From assembly GCF_000473085.1 (NCBI RefSeq), contig NZ_AXBA01000002.1, positions 62,001 through 126,000 of the forward strand: a DNA stretch of 64,000 bases, written 5' to 3'. Position numbers and translations under genes: made by a program. Below the pieces are notes generated by a model. That model was given only the letters and a program-made list of their open reading frames with translations. It was not told the DNA's origin and did no database searches. Shown piece by piece: positions 41,744 to 51,404 of the stretch (within the stretch, counting starts at the first letter, position 1; the number at the start of each line of letters is the position of its first letter). The stretch comes from Azorhizobium doebereinerae UFLA1-100. Its GTDB lineage: Bacteria > Pseudomonadota > Alphaproteobacteria > Rhizobiales > Xanthobacteraceae.

Positions 41744-42344
41744 GCTTATGGAACATCTCCCCCTCACCCGCCTGGTGCCCGCCGGGCGCCACGGCCGCAT
41801 CGACGGGCCGGCGGGCGTCACCGCCCGCCTCCTCGCCGACACCGCCGCCGCAACCCTGGTGGCCCGCCGCGCGGGACGCCCGGAGGATATGCTCGCCGCG
41901 CAACTGGGCCTCGCCCTGCCGCCGGGTCCGAAGGCGTGCTTCAAGGACGGCCTCACCGCCATCGGCACCGGCCCCGGACGCTGGCTGGTGCTGGAGGATG
42001 GCGCCGCGGCCGACACGCTGACCGACCGCCTCGCGGCGACGGCAGGCGATCAGGCCGCGGTCACCGAGCAGAGCGACGCCTTGCTGGTGTTCGAGCTGTC
42101 CGGCCCCAGCGTGCGGCAGGCCCTGGCCAAAGGCATCACGGTCGATCTCGACCCCATCGCCTTCACGCCCGGCGATGCGGCCACCACCTCCATGGCCTTT
42201 GTCGGTCTCACGCTGTGGCAGACCGATGCCGCGCCGACCTATCGCATCGCGGTCGCCCGCTCGTTCGCGGCGGCCTTTCTGCGAGCCCTGACGGCGGCCG
42301 CCGCCGAATACGGCATCTTCCTGGAGGGCACGGGACGAGGTTGA
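41736..42344 (+). CDS. mgdD: N-methylglutamate dehydrogenase subunit D (sarcosine oxidase gamma-like)
   Basis: 202 residues from a GTG overlapping mgdC by 8 bases; ATG 41748 is also possible. It has the gamma-subunit pattern [32 protein letters not shown], and [35 protein letters not shown]. The fold is related to the GCV_T domain. Completes the four-subunit dehydrogenase; purU follows 100 bp later. Confidence 0.85.
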   Translation: MSELMEHLPLTRLVPAGRHGRIDGPAGVTARLLADTAAATLVARRAGRPEDMLAAQLGLALPPGPKACFKDGLTAIGTGPGRWLVLEDGAAADTLTDRLAATAGDQAAVTEQSDALLVFELSGPSVRQALAKGITVDLDPIAFTPGDAATTSMAFVGLTLWQTDAAPTYRIAVARSFAAAFLRALTAAAAEYGIFLEGTGRG

Positions 42345-42444
42345 TGGCAGCGCGGCGCGCGCTGCTTCCTCCCATCCTCATCCCGCCGGCGCGGCGCCGC
42401 CTCTCTCCGGCGCCGCGGCCGGCCTTCCTGCCAGGATCGTCCCC

Positions 42445-43314
42445 ATGACCCAGCCGACCCCGCAATTCATCCTGACCCTCTCCTGCCCCGACCGCCCGGG
42501 CATCGTGGCTGCCGTCTCTACCTTCCTGTTCGAGAAGGGCTGCAACATCCTGGAGGCGCAGCAGTTCGACGACACGGAAAGCGGCCGCTTCTTCATGCGC
42601 GTGGTGTTCCACGTGGTGGATGGCTCCGCCGGCGAAGCCGAGATCCGCGCGGCGTTCGCCGACGTGGCCGAAGCCTTCAAGCTGAACTGGACGCTCCGCG
42701 ACCGGGCGGAGAAGCGGCGCGTGCTGCTGCTGGTCTCCAAGTTCGACCACTGCCTCGCGGACCTGCTTTATCGCTGGCGCATCGGCGAAATTCCCATGGA
42801 GATCGCCGGCATCATCTCCAACCACGCGCCGGAGACCTATGCCCATCTGGATTTCGACGGCATCCCCTTTCATCACCTGCCGGTGACCAAGGACAGCAAG
42901 ATGGAGCAGGAGGCGCAGGTGTGGCGCATCTTCCAAAGCTCCGGCGCGGAGGTGGCCGTGCTGGCGCGCTACATGCAGGTCCTGTCGGATGGACTGTCGG
43001 CCAAGCTGTCCGGACGGTGCATCAACATCCACCATTCCTTCCTGCCGGGCTTCAAGGGCGCCAAGCCCTATCATCAAGCGCATGTGCGCGGCGTGAAGCT
43101 GATCGGGGCCACCGCCCATTATGTGACGTCGGACCTGGATGAAGGCCCGATCATCGAGCAGGACGTGGAACGCATCAGCCACCAGGACAGCCCGGACGAT
43201 CTGGTGCGCAAGGGCCGCGACATCGAGCGCCGGGTGCTGGCGCGGGCTCTGGCGTGGCACCTGCAGGACCGTGTGGTGCTGAACGGCAAGAAGACGGTGG
43301 TCTTCCGCGACTGA
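42445..43314 (+). CDS. purU: Formyltetrahydrofolate deformylase
   Basis: 289 residues. N-terminal ACT domain ([32 protein letters not shown]) followed by a formyltransferase-like domain with the catalytic Asn/His/Asp set ([28 protein letters not shown]). It hydrolyses 10-formyl-tetrahydrofolate to formate and tetrahydrofolate. Placed right after mgdABCD, it would turn the C1 unit from methylamine into formate and recycle the folate carrier. The intermediate steps (FolD or MtdA/Fch) are not in this window. Confidence 0.93.
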   Translation: MTQPTPQFILTLSCPDRPGIVAAVSTFLFEKGCNILEAQQFDDTESGRFFMRVVFHVVDGSAGEAEIRAAFADVAEAFKLNWTLRDRAEKRRVLLLVSKFDHCLADLLYRWRIGEIPMEIAGIISNHAPETYAHLDFDGIPFHHLPVTKDSKMEQEAQVWRIFQSSGAEVAVLARYMQVLSDGLSAKLSGRCINIHHSFLPGFKGAKPYHQAHVRGVKLIGATAHYVTSDLDEGPIIEQDVERISHQDSPDDLVRKGRDIERRVLARALAWHLQDRVVLNGKKTVVFRD

Positions 43315-43338
43315 GCAGCGCCGAAGACCCGCCACCGA

Positions 43339-43386
43339 CATGCAAACGCCCGCTCCGGCCGATCAGCCGGAGCGGGCGTTTGCATG
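43339..43386. terminator. Strong bidirectional terminator after purU
   Basis: A perfect 21-bp stem, 43339-43359 paired with 43366-43386, with a 6-base loop (CGATCA). It lies between convergent purU and the minus-strand membrane-protein gene. GTTTGCA at the 3' side provides a short T run. Confidence 0.9.
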
Positions 43387-43456
43387 TCGACACCAGAGAG
43401 AGAGAGCGCGGGGCGAAGACGCATCCGGTTGGGACAGAGGGCCCACCCGGCGGGGC

Positions 43457-44383
43457 TCATAGCAGCGGCGTTTGGGAGCGCGAGATATGGTCGCGCAAGT
43501 CCTGCAATGAGACGAAGCGCACCACGCCATCGGGCAGTTCCGCGTGGATCGACCCGTCGGAATAGAGCGTATAGGGCATTCCGCCGACGATGCCGGATTT
43601 CAGCACCACGGGCTCGGGCACGGGACGCGCGGGCGGCGCACCGAAGGGGCGCTGGGCAGCCCGTTCCGGCTGCGGCGGTACCTCCGCCGGGGCTTCCGCC
43701 GCTTCCGGCTCGGGCGCGGGCGGCGTTACCGGGCTCGGCTCGGGCGCCGGGCGCTCCGGAACGATCCGCTCGGGCGCAGGCCTTTCCGCCGGGCGGCTTA
43801 GCGCGACGCGATCGAGCAGAGACCGGGGCCGCGGGGCGGCGGGGATGGGCTCGGCATCGCCAGGCCGGCCGAGGATGCGGCCGCGACGTTCGGCAACCGG
43901 CGGTTCCTCGCCGGTTTTGGGCTCCGGCGCAGATGCCGGCGGCGGGCGCAGGCGGTCGGCAAAGGACAGGCCCCGCGGGCGCGGGGCGGTCGGCTCGGGC
44001 GCGGCGGCCGCAGGTTCGGGAGCCACCGGCTGGGACGCAGCCGGCTCATGGGCGGCAGCGGCAGGCTCGCGCGGACTGACGGCCGGCTCGGCCACTACCG
44101 CTTCCGTGACGGCGAGAATGGCCGCATCCCCGGCGGCCGACGCCGCTGCCCGCGCCACCGGCCGGGAGGGGCTGGCGCCCGCCTCCAGGAGATCGCGCAT
44201 CCGTTCCAGTTCGCGCAGCACCAAGCCTGCGGCCGCAATCAGCACACCGCCGGTAAAGCCGATGGCGCCTGCGGAAATTAATGCGTTACCGGACGTCGTG
44301 ACGAAAATGACGCTGCCGGACGCAATGGCTAAAAGCCCGGCGACCAGTGTGAAACCACCCACAGCAACGAGAAAACGCCACAT
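43457..44383 (-). CDS. Membrane protein with long Pro/Ala-rich linker and short C-terminal domain
   Basis: 308 residues from ATG 44383; a longer frame to 44458 is possible. Two membrane segments (about 4-30 and 33-54) are followed by a 170-residue region of Pro, Ala, Glu and Arg (PEPAAAAPEP-type repeats), then a compact end (GGMPYTLYSDGSIHAELPDGVVRFVSLQDLRDHI) conserved in Hyphomicrobiales. The linker would let the end reach away from the membrane. No named function. Confidence 0.7.
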   Translation of the reverse strand: MWRFLVAVGGFTLVAGLLAIASGSVIFVTTSGNALISAGAIGFTGGVLIAAAGLVLRELERMRDLLEAGASPSRPVARAAASAAGDAAILAVTEAVVAEPAVSPREPAAAAHEPAASQPVAPEPAAAAPEPTAPRPRGLSFADRLRPPPASAPEPKTGEEPPVAERRGRILGRPGDAEPIPAAPRPRSLLDRVALSRPAERPAPERIVPERPAPEPSPVTPPAPEPEAAEAPAEVPPQPERAAQRPFGAPPARPVPEPVVLKSGIVGGMPYTLYSDGSIHAELPDGVVRFVSLQDLRDHISRSQTPLL

Positions 44384-44574
44384 ATCCGCACTCCACGCCC
44401 CCGCTCCACGGCCCGAAGCCGGGAACTTTATTGCCGCATAACCCGGGAAATCGAACAAATGAAGTTGTCCGCCCCCCTGTCCCGCCCTATCTAGGGCGAA
44501 GTTGGGGCTGGCCGGCGACCCTCAGAGCCGCGCGCCACCATACGCCCCAGCCGGATCGAACGCGGAGACCCCAG

Positions 44575-45171
44575 ATGTCGTTCACGCTGCCCGACCTGCC
44601 TTATTCTTACGATGCCCTCGCGCCCTATATGTCGCGTGAGACCCTTGAGTACCATCACGACAAGCATCATCTCGCTTACGTCAATAATGGCAACAATCTC
44701 CTAAAGGGAACCGAATTCGAAGGAAAATCCCTGGAGGAGATCGTTAAGGGCTCGTTCGGAAAGAATGCCCCCCTCTTCAACAATGCCGGTCAGCACTACA
44801 ACCACCTGCACTTTTGGCATTGGCTGAAGCCCAACGGTGGCGGCGCCATCCCGGGCGAGCTGGAGAAGAAGCTGGTTGAGGATTTCGGCTCCCTCGACAA
44901 GTTCAAGGAAGAGTTCGTCGCCGCCGGCGTCGGCCAGTTCGGGTCGGGCTGGGCCTGGCTTGCGGTCAAGGACGGCAAGCTCGTGGTAACCAAGACCCCG
45001 AATGGCGAGAATCCGCTGGTGCACGGCGCCACGCCCATTCTCGGCGTCGACGTGTGGGAACACTCTTATTATATCGACTATCGCAACCGCCGCCCCGACT
45101 ACCTCAAGGCGTTCGTCGAACACCTGGTGAACTGGGAGTATGTGGCGGAGCTGTACAGCAAAGCTGGCTGA
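44575..45171 (+). CDS. sodB: Iron superoxide dismutase
   Basis: 198 residues. Metal ligands His27, His77, Asp159 and His163 (DVWEHSYYIDY). The active-site Gln comes from the N-terminal half (Gln73 in NNAGQHYNH), and the position where Mn enzymes carry Gln reads NGEN, so iron is the likely metal. It removes superoxide in the cytoplasm. Upstream genes are in the opposite direction, so it has its own promoter; a terminator follows 28 bp after the stop. Confidence 0.93.
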   Translation: MSFTLPDLPYSYDALAPYMSRETLEYHHDKHHLAYVNNGNNLLKGTEFEGKSLEEIVKGSFGKNAPLFNNAGQHYNHLHFWHWLKPNGGGAIPGELEKKLVEDFGSLDKFKEEFVAAGVGQFGSGWAWLAVKDGKLVVTKTPNGENPLVHGATPILGVDVWEHSYYIDYRNRRPDYLKAFVEHLVNWEYVAELYSKAG

Positions 45172-45198
45172 TCTCAATCGCTAGCAATTATTCTGGGG

Positions 45199-45231
45199 GT
45201 CGGAGCAGTTTTCCCTGTTCCGGCCCTTTTT
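45199..45231 (+). terminator. Terminator of sodB
   Basis: A 10-bp stem (45199-45208 with 45215-45224, including G-U pairs), 6-base loop, then CCTTTTT. Classical intrinsic terminator 28 bp after sodB. Confidence 0.85.
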
Positions 45232-45518
45232 CGTGCCAATTTGAAGAGCACCTTGCTTGGGCGTGCCGGGACGGCCCGGTGCCTAATCTTTAGCGCAAGC
45301 CCCGCACAAGCAGGAGGCGCAAATATGCTAATTGCGCCTGGAGATAGCAAAGATGCGTTATCATTGCACCGCAATGCATAATTTTCTTGCATCCCCGTAA
45401 GCGCACATGGAATCAATCTTTGCTCACGTTCATGTGAACGACAGGCGGCCTTTCGGTGCCGCGTGGCGGACACGTTTATCCGGGCTCATGCGTCTCGTTC
45501 GAGTTGGATTCCGTCTCC
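45232..45518 (+). other. Intergenic region with two short dyads
   Basis: No gene is seen. An 8-bp stem (45315-45322 with 45332-45339) and a 14-base dyad CGTTCATGTGAACG (45427-45440) are present; the second looks like a protein-binding site about 80 bp before the next gene. The sequence is less GC-rich than its surroundings. Nothing else recognised. Confidence 0.4.
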
Positions 45519-47147
45519 ATGCGCACCGCTGCTCCTAATCGTTCGCCTGTCCATACGCCGATCGATACCGTCGCCCTCCTCTTCCTCGCCGCTGTCGGCG
45601 CGGTCTCGGTGCTGACGTTCAAGGACTACGGGCTGGGCTGGGACGACTTCACCCACTCGCAGTACGGCAACCTGCTGCTGAAGTATTACGGCTCGGACTT
45701 CACCGACCAGCGCGTATTTTCCTTCGTCAATCTGTATTATTATGGCGGCGGCTTCGACATGCTCGCCGCGGGCATCGCCAAGCTGCTCCCGGTGGACGTG
45801 TTCAACGTCCGCCGCCTGCTGGGCGCGCTGTTCGGCATCGCCGGCCTCGCCATCGTCTGGCGCACCGGACGCCGTCTCTCCGGCCCCACGGGCGGGTTCG
45901 CCGCCATGGCGCTGCTGGCCATCTGCCCCCTCTATTACGGCCACATGTTCATGAACGCGAAGGATGCCCCCTTCGCCGTGGCCATGGCCGCGCTGCTCTA
46001 CTGCCTTGTGCGCGCCTTCGACGAATACCCCTCCCCCTCGCCCCGGACGGTGGCGTGGTTCGGCCTGTGCCTCGGCCTGACCATCGGCACGCGCGTGCTG
46101 GGTGTGCTGGCGGGCGTCTACTGCCTCGCCGCGGCCGCCTTCCTGCTGGCCACGGAAACCCGGCGCACGGGGCTGCGCCTCGCCGCCGGCCGCCTGGCCC
46201 GCTTCGCCATCCTGCTCGCCCTCGGCTTGCCGCTGGCCTATTTCGTGCTCGGCGCCGTGTGGCCATGGGCGGTGGTCGAGCCGCTCAACCCGGTGCGGGC
46301 GCTGGAATATTATTCGCACTTCTGGGAAGTCCCGTGGCGCGAAATGTTCGATGGCCGCCCGGTGCTGGTGCCTGACATGCCGCGGACCTATGTGCCGGTG
46401 CTGTTCGCCATCCAGATGCCGGAGCTGTTCCTCACCTTCTCCGTCGCCGGCGCGGCGGGAGCTGTGGTGTTCGCCCTGTTCGGCCAGGATGCTCCGGCTC
46501 GGCGGGCCCGCTTCGTCCTCGTGCTGGCCGCTGCGGCGGTCCCGATCCTCATCACCGTCATCATGCGTCCGGTGATGTACAACGGCATCCGGCATTTCGT
46601 GTTCGTGACCCCTGCCCTCGCCCTGCTGGGCGGTGCGGCGGTGGCGTGGCTCGTCACCCGCGTCTCCCGCGCCCCGCTGGCGGCGCGCGGCGCGGTCGCG
46701 GCGCTCCTGCTTGTTGGCTTTGCGCTGCCGGTGAAGGAATTCGCCACGCTCCACCCCTACCAGTACACCTACTACAACCATCTGGTCGGCGGCGTGCGCG
46801 GCGCGGATGCGAACTTCATGCTCGATTACTGGGGCCTTGCGTTCAAGCAGGCTGCGGCGGAGCTGGATGAATATGTGGACGCCCACCGCATGTCCCTGCC
46901 CCAGGGGCGCAAATACCGTGTGGCGGTGTGCGGCCCGCACAATGCGGCGGCCGAGGAACTGGGTCCGCGCTTCGAGACCACCTATGAGACCAGAGGCGCG
47001 GACTTCGCCCTGATGCTGGGCGAGTTCTATTGCGCCGACGTGCAGGCTCCGGTCATCGGCAAGGTGGAGCGTGAGGGCGTGACCTACGCGAAGGTCTACG
47101 ACGTGCGCGGGCGCCACTTCCCCAGCGTCTTCGCCAGCGGGAAATGA
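45519..47147 (+). CDS. GT39-like multi-spanning membrane glycosyltransferase
   Basis: 542 residues from ATG 45519; the frame extends to 45456 without a better site. About ten hydrophobic segments fill most of the protein. An early loop with GLGWDDFTH resembles the acidic motif of dolichol/undecaprenol-phosphate sugar transferases (GT-C fold, ArnT/PMT relatives). A C-terminal soluble domain (about 420-542) follows. It would move a sugar from a lipid carrier to an acceptor at the periplasmic face. The acceptor is unknown. Confidence 0.8.
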   Translation: MRTAAPNRSPVHTPIDTVALLFLAAVGAVSVLTFKDYGLGWDDFTHSQYGNLLLKYYGSDFTDQRVFSFVNLYYYGGGFDMLAAGIAKLLPVDVFNVRRLLGALFGIAGLAIVWRTGRRLSGPTGGFAAMALLAICPLYYGHMFMNAKDAPFAVAMAALLYCLVRAFDEYPSPSPRTVAWFGLCLGLTIGTRVLGVLAGVYCLAAAAFLLATETRRTGLRLAAGRLARFAILLALGLPLAYFVLGAVWPWAVVEPLNPVRALEYYSHFWEVPWREMFDGRPVLVPDMPRTYVPVLFAIQMPELFLTFSVAGAAGAVVFALFGQDAPARRARFVLVLAAAAVPILITVIMRPVMYNGIRHFVFVTPALALLGGAAVAWLVTRVSRAPLAARGAVAALLLVGFALPVKEFATLHPYQYTYYNHLVGGVRGADANFMLDYWGLAFKQAAAELDEYVDAHRMSLPQGRKYRVAVCGPHNAAAEELGPRFETTYETRGADFALMLGEFYCADVQAPVIGKVEREGVTYAKVYDVRGRHFPSVFASGK

Positions 47148-47192
47148 CCCTCGGGGCCCCCCGGAGACCTGACGCGCAGGACACCTGAATCA

Positions 47193-47224
47193 AAAGAGCC
47201 GGACGGCATGCCGTCCGGCTCTTT
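47193..47224. terminator. Palindromic bidirectional terminator
   Basis: AAAGAGCCGGACGGCA at 47193-47208 is the exact inverse of the following 16 bases to 47224, giving a long hairpin with A- and T-runs on both sides. It lies between two convergent genes and should end both. Confidence 0.9.
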
Positions 47225-47283
47225 CGTGTCCGGGATGGCGAAGGCGGTCCGTGCCGCCTTCGCCCGCAAGCCCCGCTTGCCGA

Positions 47284-48672
47284 TCACTTGGCCTTCAGGA
47301 ACTCTCCCACGTCCAGCAGGACGAACTCATTGTCGTCCGACTTCTGCGGCGAGCGGCCGGCGGAGTAAGGCAGGTTGTTGTCGTTGCCGACCACGATATG
47401 CGTCGGGTCCACCATCACCACGTCCTCGATGGTGAAGAAGGGGAAGTCCAGCACGCCGTCCTTGCTCCCCTGCTTGGCCTTGCCGTTGGGATCCTTGATG
47501 GCGAGCAGGTCGATATAGCCGATCTTGCGCACCAGCTGGCCGGCGGTCTCGGGGGTGAACTCCACCTTATAGACACGCTTCAGCTTGGCGGGGCGGTCGA
47601 AGCAGTCCGGCGCCACCTTGCCCTCGGCGCAGGCCTGGGTGCGGCTGCCTTCCAGATCGTCGCGCTCGATGATGAGGCCGGTGGTGGCATCAACCATGTT
47701 GAAGTCGCCGATGGCATTGCCGGCCTGCGCGAGCGGATATTTCCACGAGCGCCCGGTCCAGTCCTTCTTGGCCAGATCGAATTCGAGGATGCGCAGCACC
47801 TCGACGCCGTCCACCTTCTCCTTCTCTCCGCTCGCGGGGTCGAGCAGCGGCCCTTCCAGGAGCGCATAGAGCTTGGTCTTGTCCGGAGACAGGGCCATGC
47901 CCTCGAAGCCCTTGGAGCGGGCGGCCTCGAATGCCACCTTGCGGGACGGGTTGGCGGGCGTGGACACGGCCGGATGGTCGGGGGAACGAACGAGCTTGCC
48001 GTCGGCCTTGGTCTGGTAGACGCCCTTCACCTTGCCGGCGAGATCAGTCTCGAGCAGGAAGGGGCCGAACTCGTCGCCGAACCACAGGCTGTCGCCCACC
48101 TTCTGAACGGACTCGATGTCGAAGTCCGAGCCGGTGAGGTAGCGCCTGGGGGTGCCTTCCATCGTGATGGGGAACGGCACCTTCTTGTCCGGATCGCTCA
48201 GGAAGACGGTCTCGCGCCGCTCGATGGTGCCGGCTTTAAAATCCATGGCCAATCGATGGATCATCAGCATGGCATCCGGCGAATTGGCCTTGGAGCCGAA
48301 GCCGTTGTCGGTGATGACCAGGAAGGTGCCATCGCTGTCCTTGACGATGCCGGAGAAGCCCTGCACGGCCTGCCCGTCGAACGGCAGCGAGATGCCCGTG
48401 GTGCGCGGGGCCTCCTTCGCGGACAGCACGCTCACGCCGGCCTCCGAGCCGACCTTGTCGTTGCGCGTGCGGTCGGCGCTGGTGAACTTGGCGGAGACCT
48501 TCAGGTCGGCCGGCGCATCCGCCGGCGGCTGCACGAAGGTCGCGGCCGGGAGAACCACCTGCCCCTCGAGCACGGCGCTATAGGCCGGTGCCGCTTCCTC
48601 GGCACGCGCGGCGAGGGTGGAAAACACGGTGCCGGCTAAGAGCACGGCGCAATAAAAAGAGAGTTTCCGCAT
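47284..48672 (-). CDS. Secreted phytase-like esterase domain protein
   Basis: 462 residues with an N-terminal signal peptide (cleavage near ARAEE). The esterase-like activity of phytase fold shows in GFSGIVKDSDGTFLVITDNGFGSKANSPDA, SDFDIESVQKVGDSLWFGDEFGPFLLETD, GFEGMALSPDKTKLYALLEGPL and TIEDVVMVDPTHIVVGNDNNLPYS. It is predicted to be a periplasmic beta-propeller hydrolase. Substrate unknown; members include proteins acting on phosphate or phytate esters. Confidence 0.88.
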   Translation of the reverse strand: MRKLSFYCAVLLAGTVFSTLAARAEEAAPAYSAVLEGQVVLPAATFVQPPADAPADLKVSAKFTSADRTRNDKVGSEAGVSVLSAKEAPRTTGISLPFDGQAVQGFSGIVKDSDGTFLVITDNGFGSKANSPDAMLMIHRLAMDFKAGTIERRETVFLSDPDKKVPFPITMEGTPRRYLTGSDFDIESVQKVGDSLWFGDEFGPFLLETDLAGKVKGVYQTKADGKLVRSPDHPAVSTPANPSRKVAFEAARSKGFEGMALSPDKTKLYALLEGPLLDPASGEKEKVDGVEVLRILEFDLAKKDWTGRSWKYPLAQAGNAIGDFNMVDATTGLIIERDDLEGSRTQACAEGKVAPDCFDRPAKLKRVYKVEFTPETAGQLVRKIGYIDLLAIKDPNGKAKQGSKDGVLDFPFFTIEDVVMVDPTHIVVGNDNNLPYSAGRSPQKSDDNEFVLLDVGEFLKAK

Positions 48673-48780
48673 GGCAAGACGCCTCCTGTTGGCAGGCGTT
48701 TCTTGCGGCTTTGCATGTCATCGGGGCGACAGCCTCACGACAGTCCCGTGACGCAGCGTTACCATCCCGCGCGACGGCCT

Positions 48781-49764
48781 TCAGAACCACTTCAGGTGCT
48801 TGAACAGGCGCACCAGGCCGGTCCCCAACAGCACGAACAGCACCGAAATCACCCAGAAGGCGGCGGGGTCGGTATTGCCCGGAATTCCCCCGACGTTCAT
48901 GCCCAGCATGCCGGAAATGAGCGTGAGGGGCGCGAACACCACGGTCACAGCCGCCAGCACCAGCATGGACTGGTTCATCTGTTCCGCCCGCCGATCGACG
49001 ATCTGCTCGCGGATGAGGATCGAGCGCTCGCGCACCGTGTCCAGTTCCTCGGAGAAGCGGGAAACCCGGTCGGCCGCGTCGCGCAGGCGATTGCGGTCCT
49101 TTGGGCCGATCCACGGGTCGTCTTCCATGGAGAAATGGTTGAGCGCCTCGCGCTGCGGGGCGATGTGCCGCCGCAGCTTCATCGCCACCCGCCGCAGCAC
49201 AAGGACACGGGGCAGCACGTCCCCCGCCGGCATGCGTTGGGCATCGTCCTCCAGATCGTCGGCTTCGTCGATGAGCATGGCGACCACGAGATCGAGCCGC
49301 TCCACCAGCCGGGTGGCGAGATCGGCGACCATCTCGCCCTGGGTCCGCGCCATCCGGCGACGGCCCATGGCGTCGATATAGTCCGCCAGCGCGGAGATCG
49401 GCTGATACTGCACGGAGATGATCCGCTCGGCATCCACCCACAGGGTCAGCGACGTCATCTCCTCCGGCAGCGAGTTCGGCTGGAGGTTCACCGCTCGCAG
49501 GATGAGCAGCGCCCCCTCGTCCAGGACCTGGCAGCGCGGCCGGGAATGGGTGTCCATCAACTGTTCGACGATATGCGGATCGATGCCGCTGCTTGTGTGC
49601 AGCCACGTGTCGGTCAGGTTCGGCAGCCGGCGAAAATGCAGCCAGACGAAGCCACCCTCCTCGGCACGATGGGTCCGGGCCTCGTCGGCCGGCAGGCGGC
49701 GTGCGCCGCCCTTGCCGTCAAACAGCCAAGCATCCAGCAACCCGTCTGAACTCAGTGGCTTCAC
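48781..49764 (-). CDS. CorA/ZntB-family divalent metal transporter
   Basis: 327 residues from a GTG at 49764. The C-terminal two membrane segments flank the signature GMN (SGMLGMNVGGIPG), with a basic tail (LFKHLKWF). The large N-terminal cytoplasmic funnel has the usual helical features. ZntB members export zinc, CorA members import magnesium; the GMNVGG loop and length favour ZntB. Neighbours give no further hint. Confidence 0.88.
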   Translation of the reverse strand: MKPLSSDGLLDAWLFDGKGGARRLPADEARTHRAEEGGFVWLHFRRLPNLTDTWLHTSSGIDPHIVEQLMDTHSRPRCQVLDEGALLILRAVNLQPNSLPEEMTSLTLWVDAERIISVQYQPISALADYIDAMGRRRMARTQGEMVADLATRLVERLDLVVAMLIDEADDLEDDAQRMPAGDVLPRVLVLRRVAMKLRRHIAPQREALNHFSMEDDPWIGPKDRNRLRDAADRVSRFSEELDTVRERSILIREQIVDRRAEQMNQSMLVLAAVTVVFAPLTLISGMLGMNVGGIPGNTDPAAFWVISVLFVLLGTGLVRLFKHLKWF

Positions 49765-49847
49765 GCCCAGCTCTCCCGCACCACCTCCCTCAGTGACATG
49801 GAAGCGTTACAGTTGGAAGAAGGCCGTAAGGGAAACCGCCTGCGGCC

Positions 49848-51227
49848 TCAGGCCAGGGCGGACAGGATGCGTACCCAGCTCCGCGTCCCCTTGTGGAAGC
49901 AGGTGAGGTCGTATTTCTCGTTCGGCGAGTGCACCCGGTCGTCATCCAGCCCGAAGCCGATGAGCAGCGTGTCCATGCCCAGCACGTTCTTGAACTGCCC
50001 GACGATGGGGATGGAGCCGCCCGAGCCGATGGCCACCGGGGTCTTGCCCCATTCCGCCGCCAGCGCGGCCTCCGCCTTGGCCAGATCCGGACTGTCCGGC
50101 GGCACCAGCACCGCGCGGCTGCCCTCGCTCTTGCCGAACGTCACCTTGCAGTCGGCGGGCAGGCGGGCCTTCACGAACGCCTGGAAAGCCGCCGCGATCT
50201 TCGCCGGGTCCTGGTCGGCCACGAGGCGGATGGAGACCTTGGCGGTGGCGGATGACGGGATGATGGTCTTGCTGCCCTGCCCGGTATAGCCGCCATAGAT
50301 GCCGTTGACCTCGAAGGTCGGGCGCGACTGGATCTGTTCGATCAGCGAGCGGTCGGCCTCTCCGGCGGAGACCGACAGGCCCACCGGAGTGAGGAACGCT
50401 TCCGCCGTCAGGCCGAGGCGGTTCCAGGCGTCGCGCACGTCCTGCGGCATCTCGCGCACATCGTCGTAGAAGCCGGGAATGGTGATGTGCCCCGTGTCGT
50501 CATGTACCGCCGCCAGGATGCGCGCCAGCACATGGATGGGGTTGCGCGCCGCGCCGCCGAACAGGCCGGAGTGCAGGTCGCGGTCGGCGCCGGTGACGGT
50601 GAGCTCGGTATGCAGGATGCCGCGCAGCGAGGTGGTGATGGCCGGCGTATCCGCGTCCCACATGCCCGTATCGCAGACCAGGGCGAGGTCGGCGCCCAGC
50701 TCGCCGGCATTGGCGGCGAGGAAGGCGGGCAGGCTCGGCGAGCCGCACTCCTCCTCCCCTTCCAGCAGAATGGTGACATCCACCGGCAGCTTGCCGGTGA
50801 CGCCCTTGAGCGCACGCAGCGCCTCCAGGAAGGTGAACACCTGTCCCTTGTCGTCGCAGGCACCGCGGGCATAGATCCGCGTCTTGCCGTCCGCCCCGCT
50901 GGCGATGCGCGGCTCGAACGGCGGGGTCTCCCAGAGCTCCAGGGGGTCGACGGGCTGCACGTCGTAATGGCCGTAGAACAGCACGCGCCGGGGGGCGCCG
51001 GTATCGGTGCGGCCCACCACTACCGGATGGCCAGTGGTGTCGCGCACGGCGGCGGTCAGCCCAAGGTCGGTCAGGGTCGCGGCGGCGAATGCCGCCGCGC
51101 GGCGGCACTCGGCGGCATAGGCCGGGTCGGTGGAGATGCTGGGAATGCGCAGGAAGTCGGAGAGGCGCGCCAAGCTGGCATTGAGCCCCGCATCGACCGC
51201 ACCCAAAACGTCATCCAAGCCCGCCAT
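49848..51227 (-). CDS. M20/M25/M40-family dipeptidase
   Basis: 459 residues. Two-zinc peptidase with FYGHYDVQ (His87), GACDDKGQ (Asp125), LEGEEECGS (about 156-163, catalytic and ligand Glu), VCDTG and final RVHSPNEKYDL. A lid domain (about 210-330, LHSGLFGGAARNP) splits the sequence as usual. Predicted cytosolic dipeptidase with no signal peptide. The substrate is unknown. Confidence 0.9.
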   Translation of the reverse strand: MAGLDDVLGAVDAGLNASLARLSDFLRIPSISTDPAYAAECRRAAAFAAATLTDLGLTAAVRDTTGHPVVVGRTDTGAPRRVLFYGHYDVQPVDPLELWETPPFEPRIASGADGKTRIYARGACDDKGQVFTFLEALRALKGVTGKLPVDVTILLEGEEECGSPSLPAFLAANAGELGADLALVCDTGMWDADTPAITTSLRGILHTELTVTGADRDLHSGLFGGAARNPIHVLARILAAVHDDTGHITIPGFYDDVREMPQDVRDAWNRLGLTAEAFLTPVGLSVSAGEADRSLIEQIQSRPTFEVNGIYGGYTGQGSKTIIPSSATAKVSIRLVADQDPAKIAAAFQAFVKARLPADCKVTFGKSEGSRAVLVPPDSPDLAKAEAALAAEWGKTPVAIGSGGSIPIVGQFKNVLGMDTLLIGFGLDDDRVHSPNEKYDLTCFHKGTRSWVRILSALA

Positions 51228-51352
51228 TCCGCTCTCCTCGCATCCGGCCCGACGCCGCCCCTCGGCGACTCGCGGCGCATGCTGGGCCGCGGCGGACGCG
51301 CTGGCAAGGCAGTGAAACGGCCGGCCGCACTGCGGCCGGAACGAACGGCGAC

Positions 51353-51392
51353 ATCAAATGAAACACCCCGCGTCCTCACGGCACGCGGGGTG
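51353..51392 (-). terminator. Terminator of the receiver-domain gene
   Basis: On the minus strand CACCCCGCGT (read from 51392) pairs with the inverse arm ending at 51364 over a 9-base loop, followed by a T-rich stretch. It lies just past the stop of the 51405-51839 gene. Confidence 0.8.
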
Positions 51393-51404
51393 GAATGCAA
51401 GCAA

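Noticed and set aside
38642-42016. A 1124-codon open frame on the minus strand
   Set aside because: It lies opposite mgdB, mgdC and mgdD, all with clear family motifs. Long antisense frames are common in GC-rich coding DNA, and its product shows no recognisable domain.
37244-43314. Sarcosine oxidase (soxBDAG) annotation
   Set aside because: The subunits are homologous, but the linked mgsABC and gmaS genes make N-methylglutamate dehydrogenase the better reading; sarcosine oxidase stays a possible alternative.
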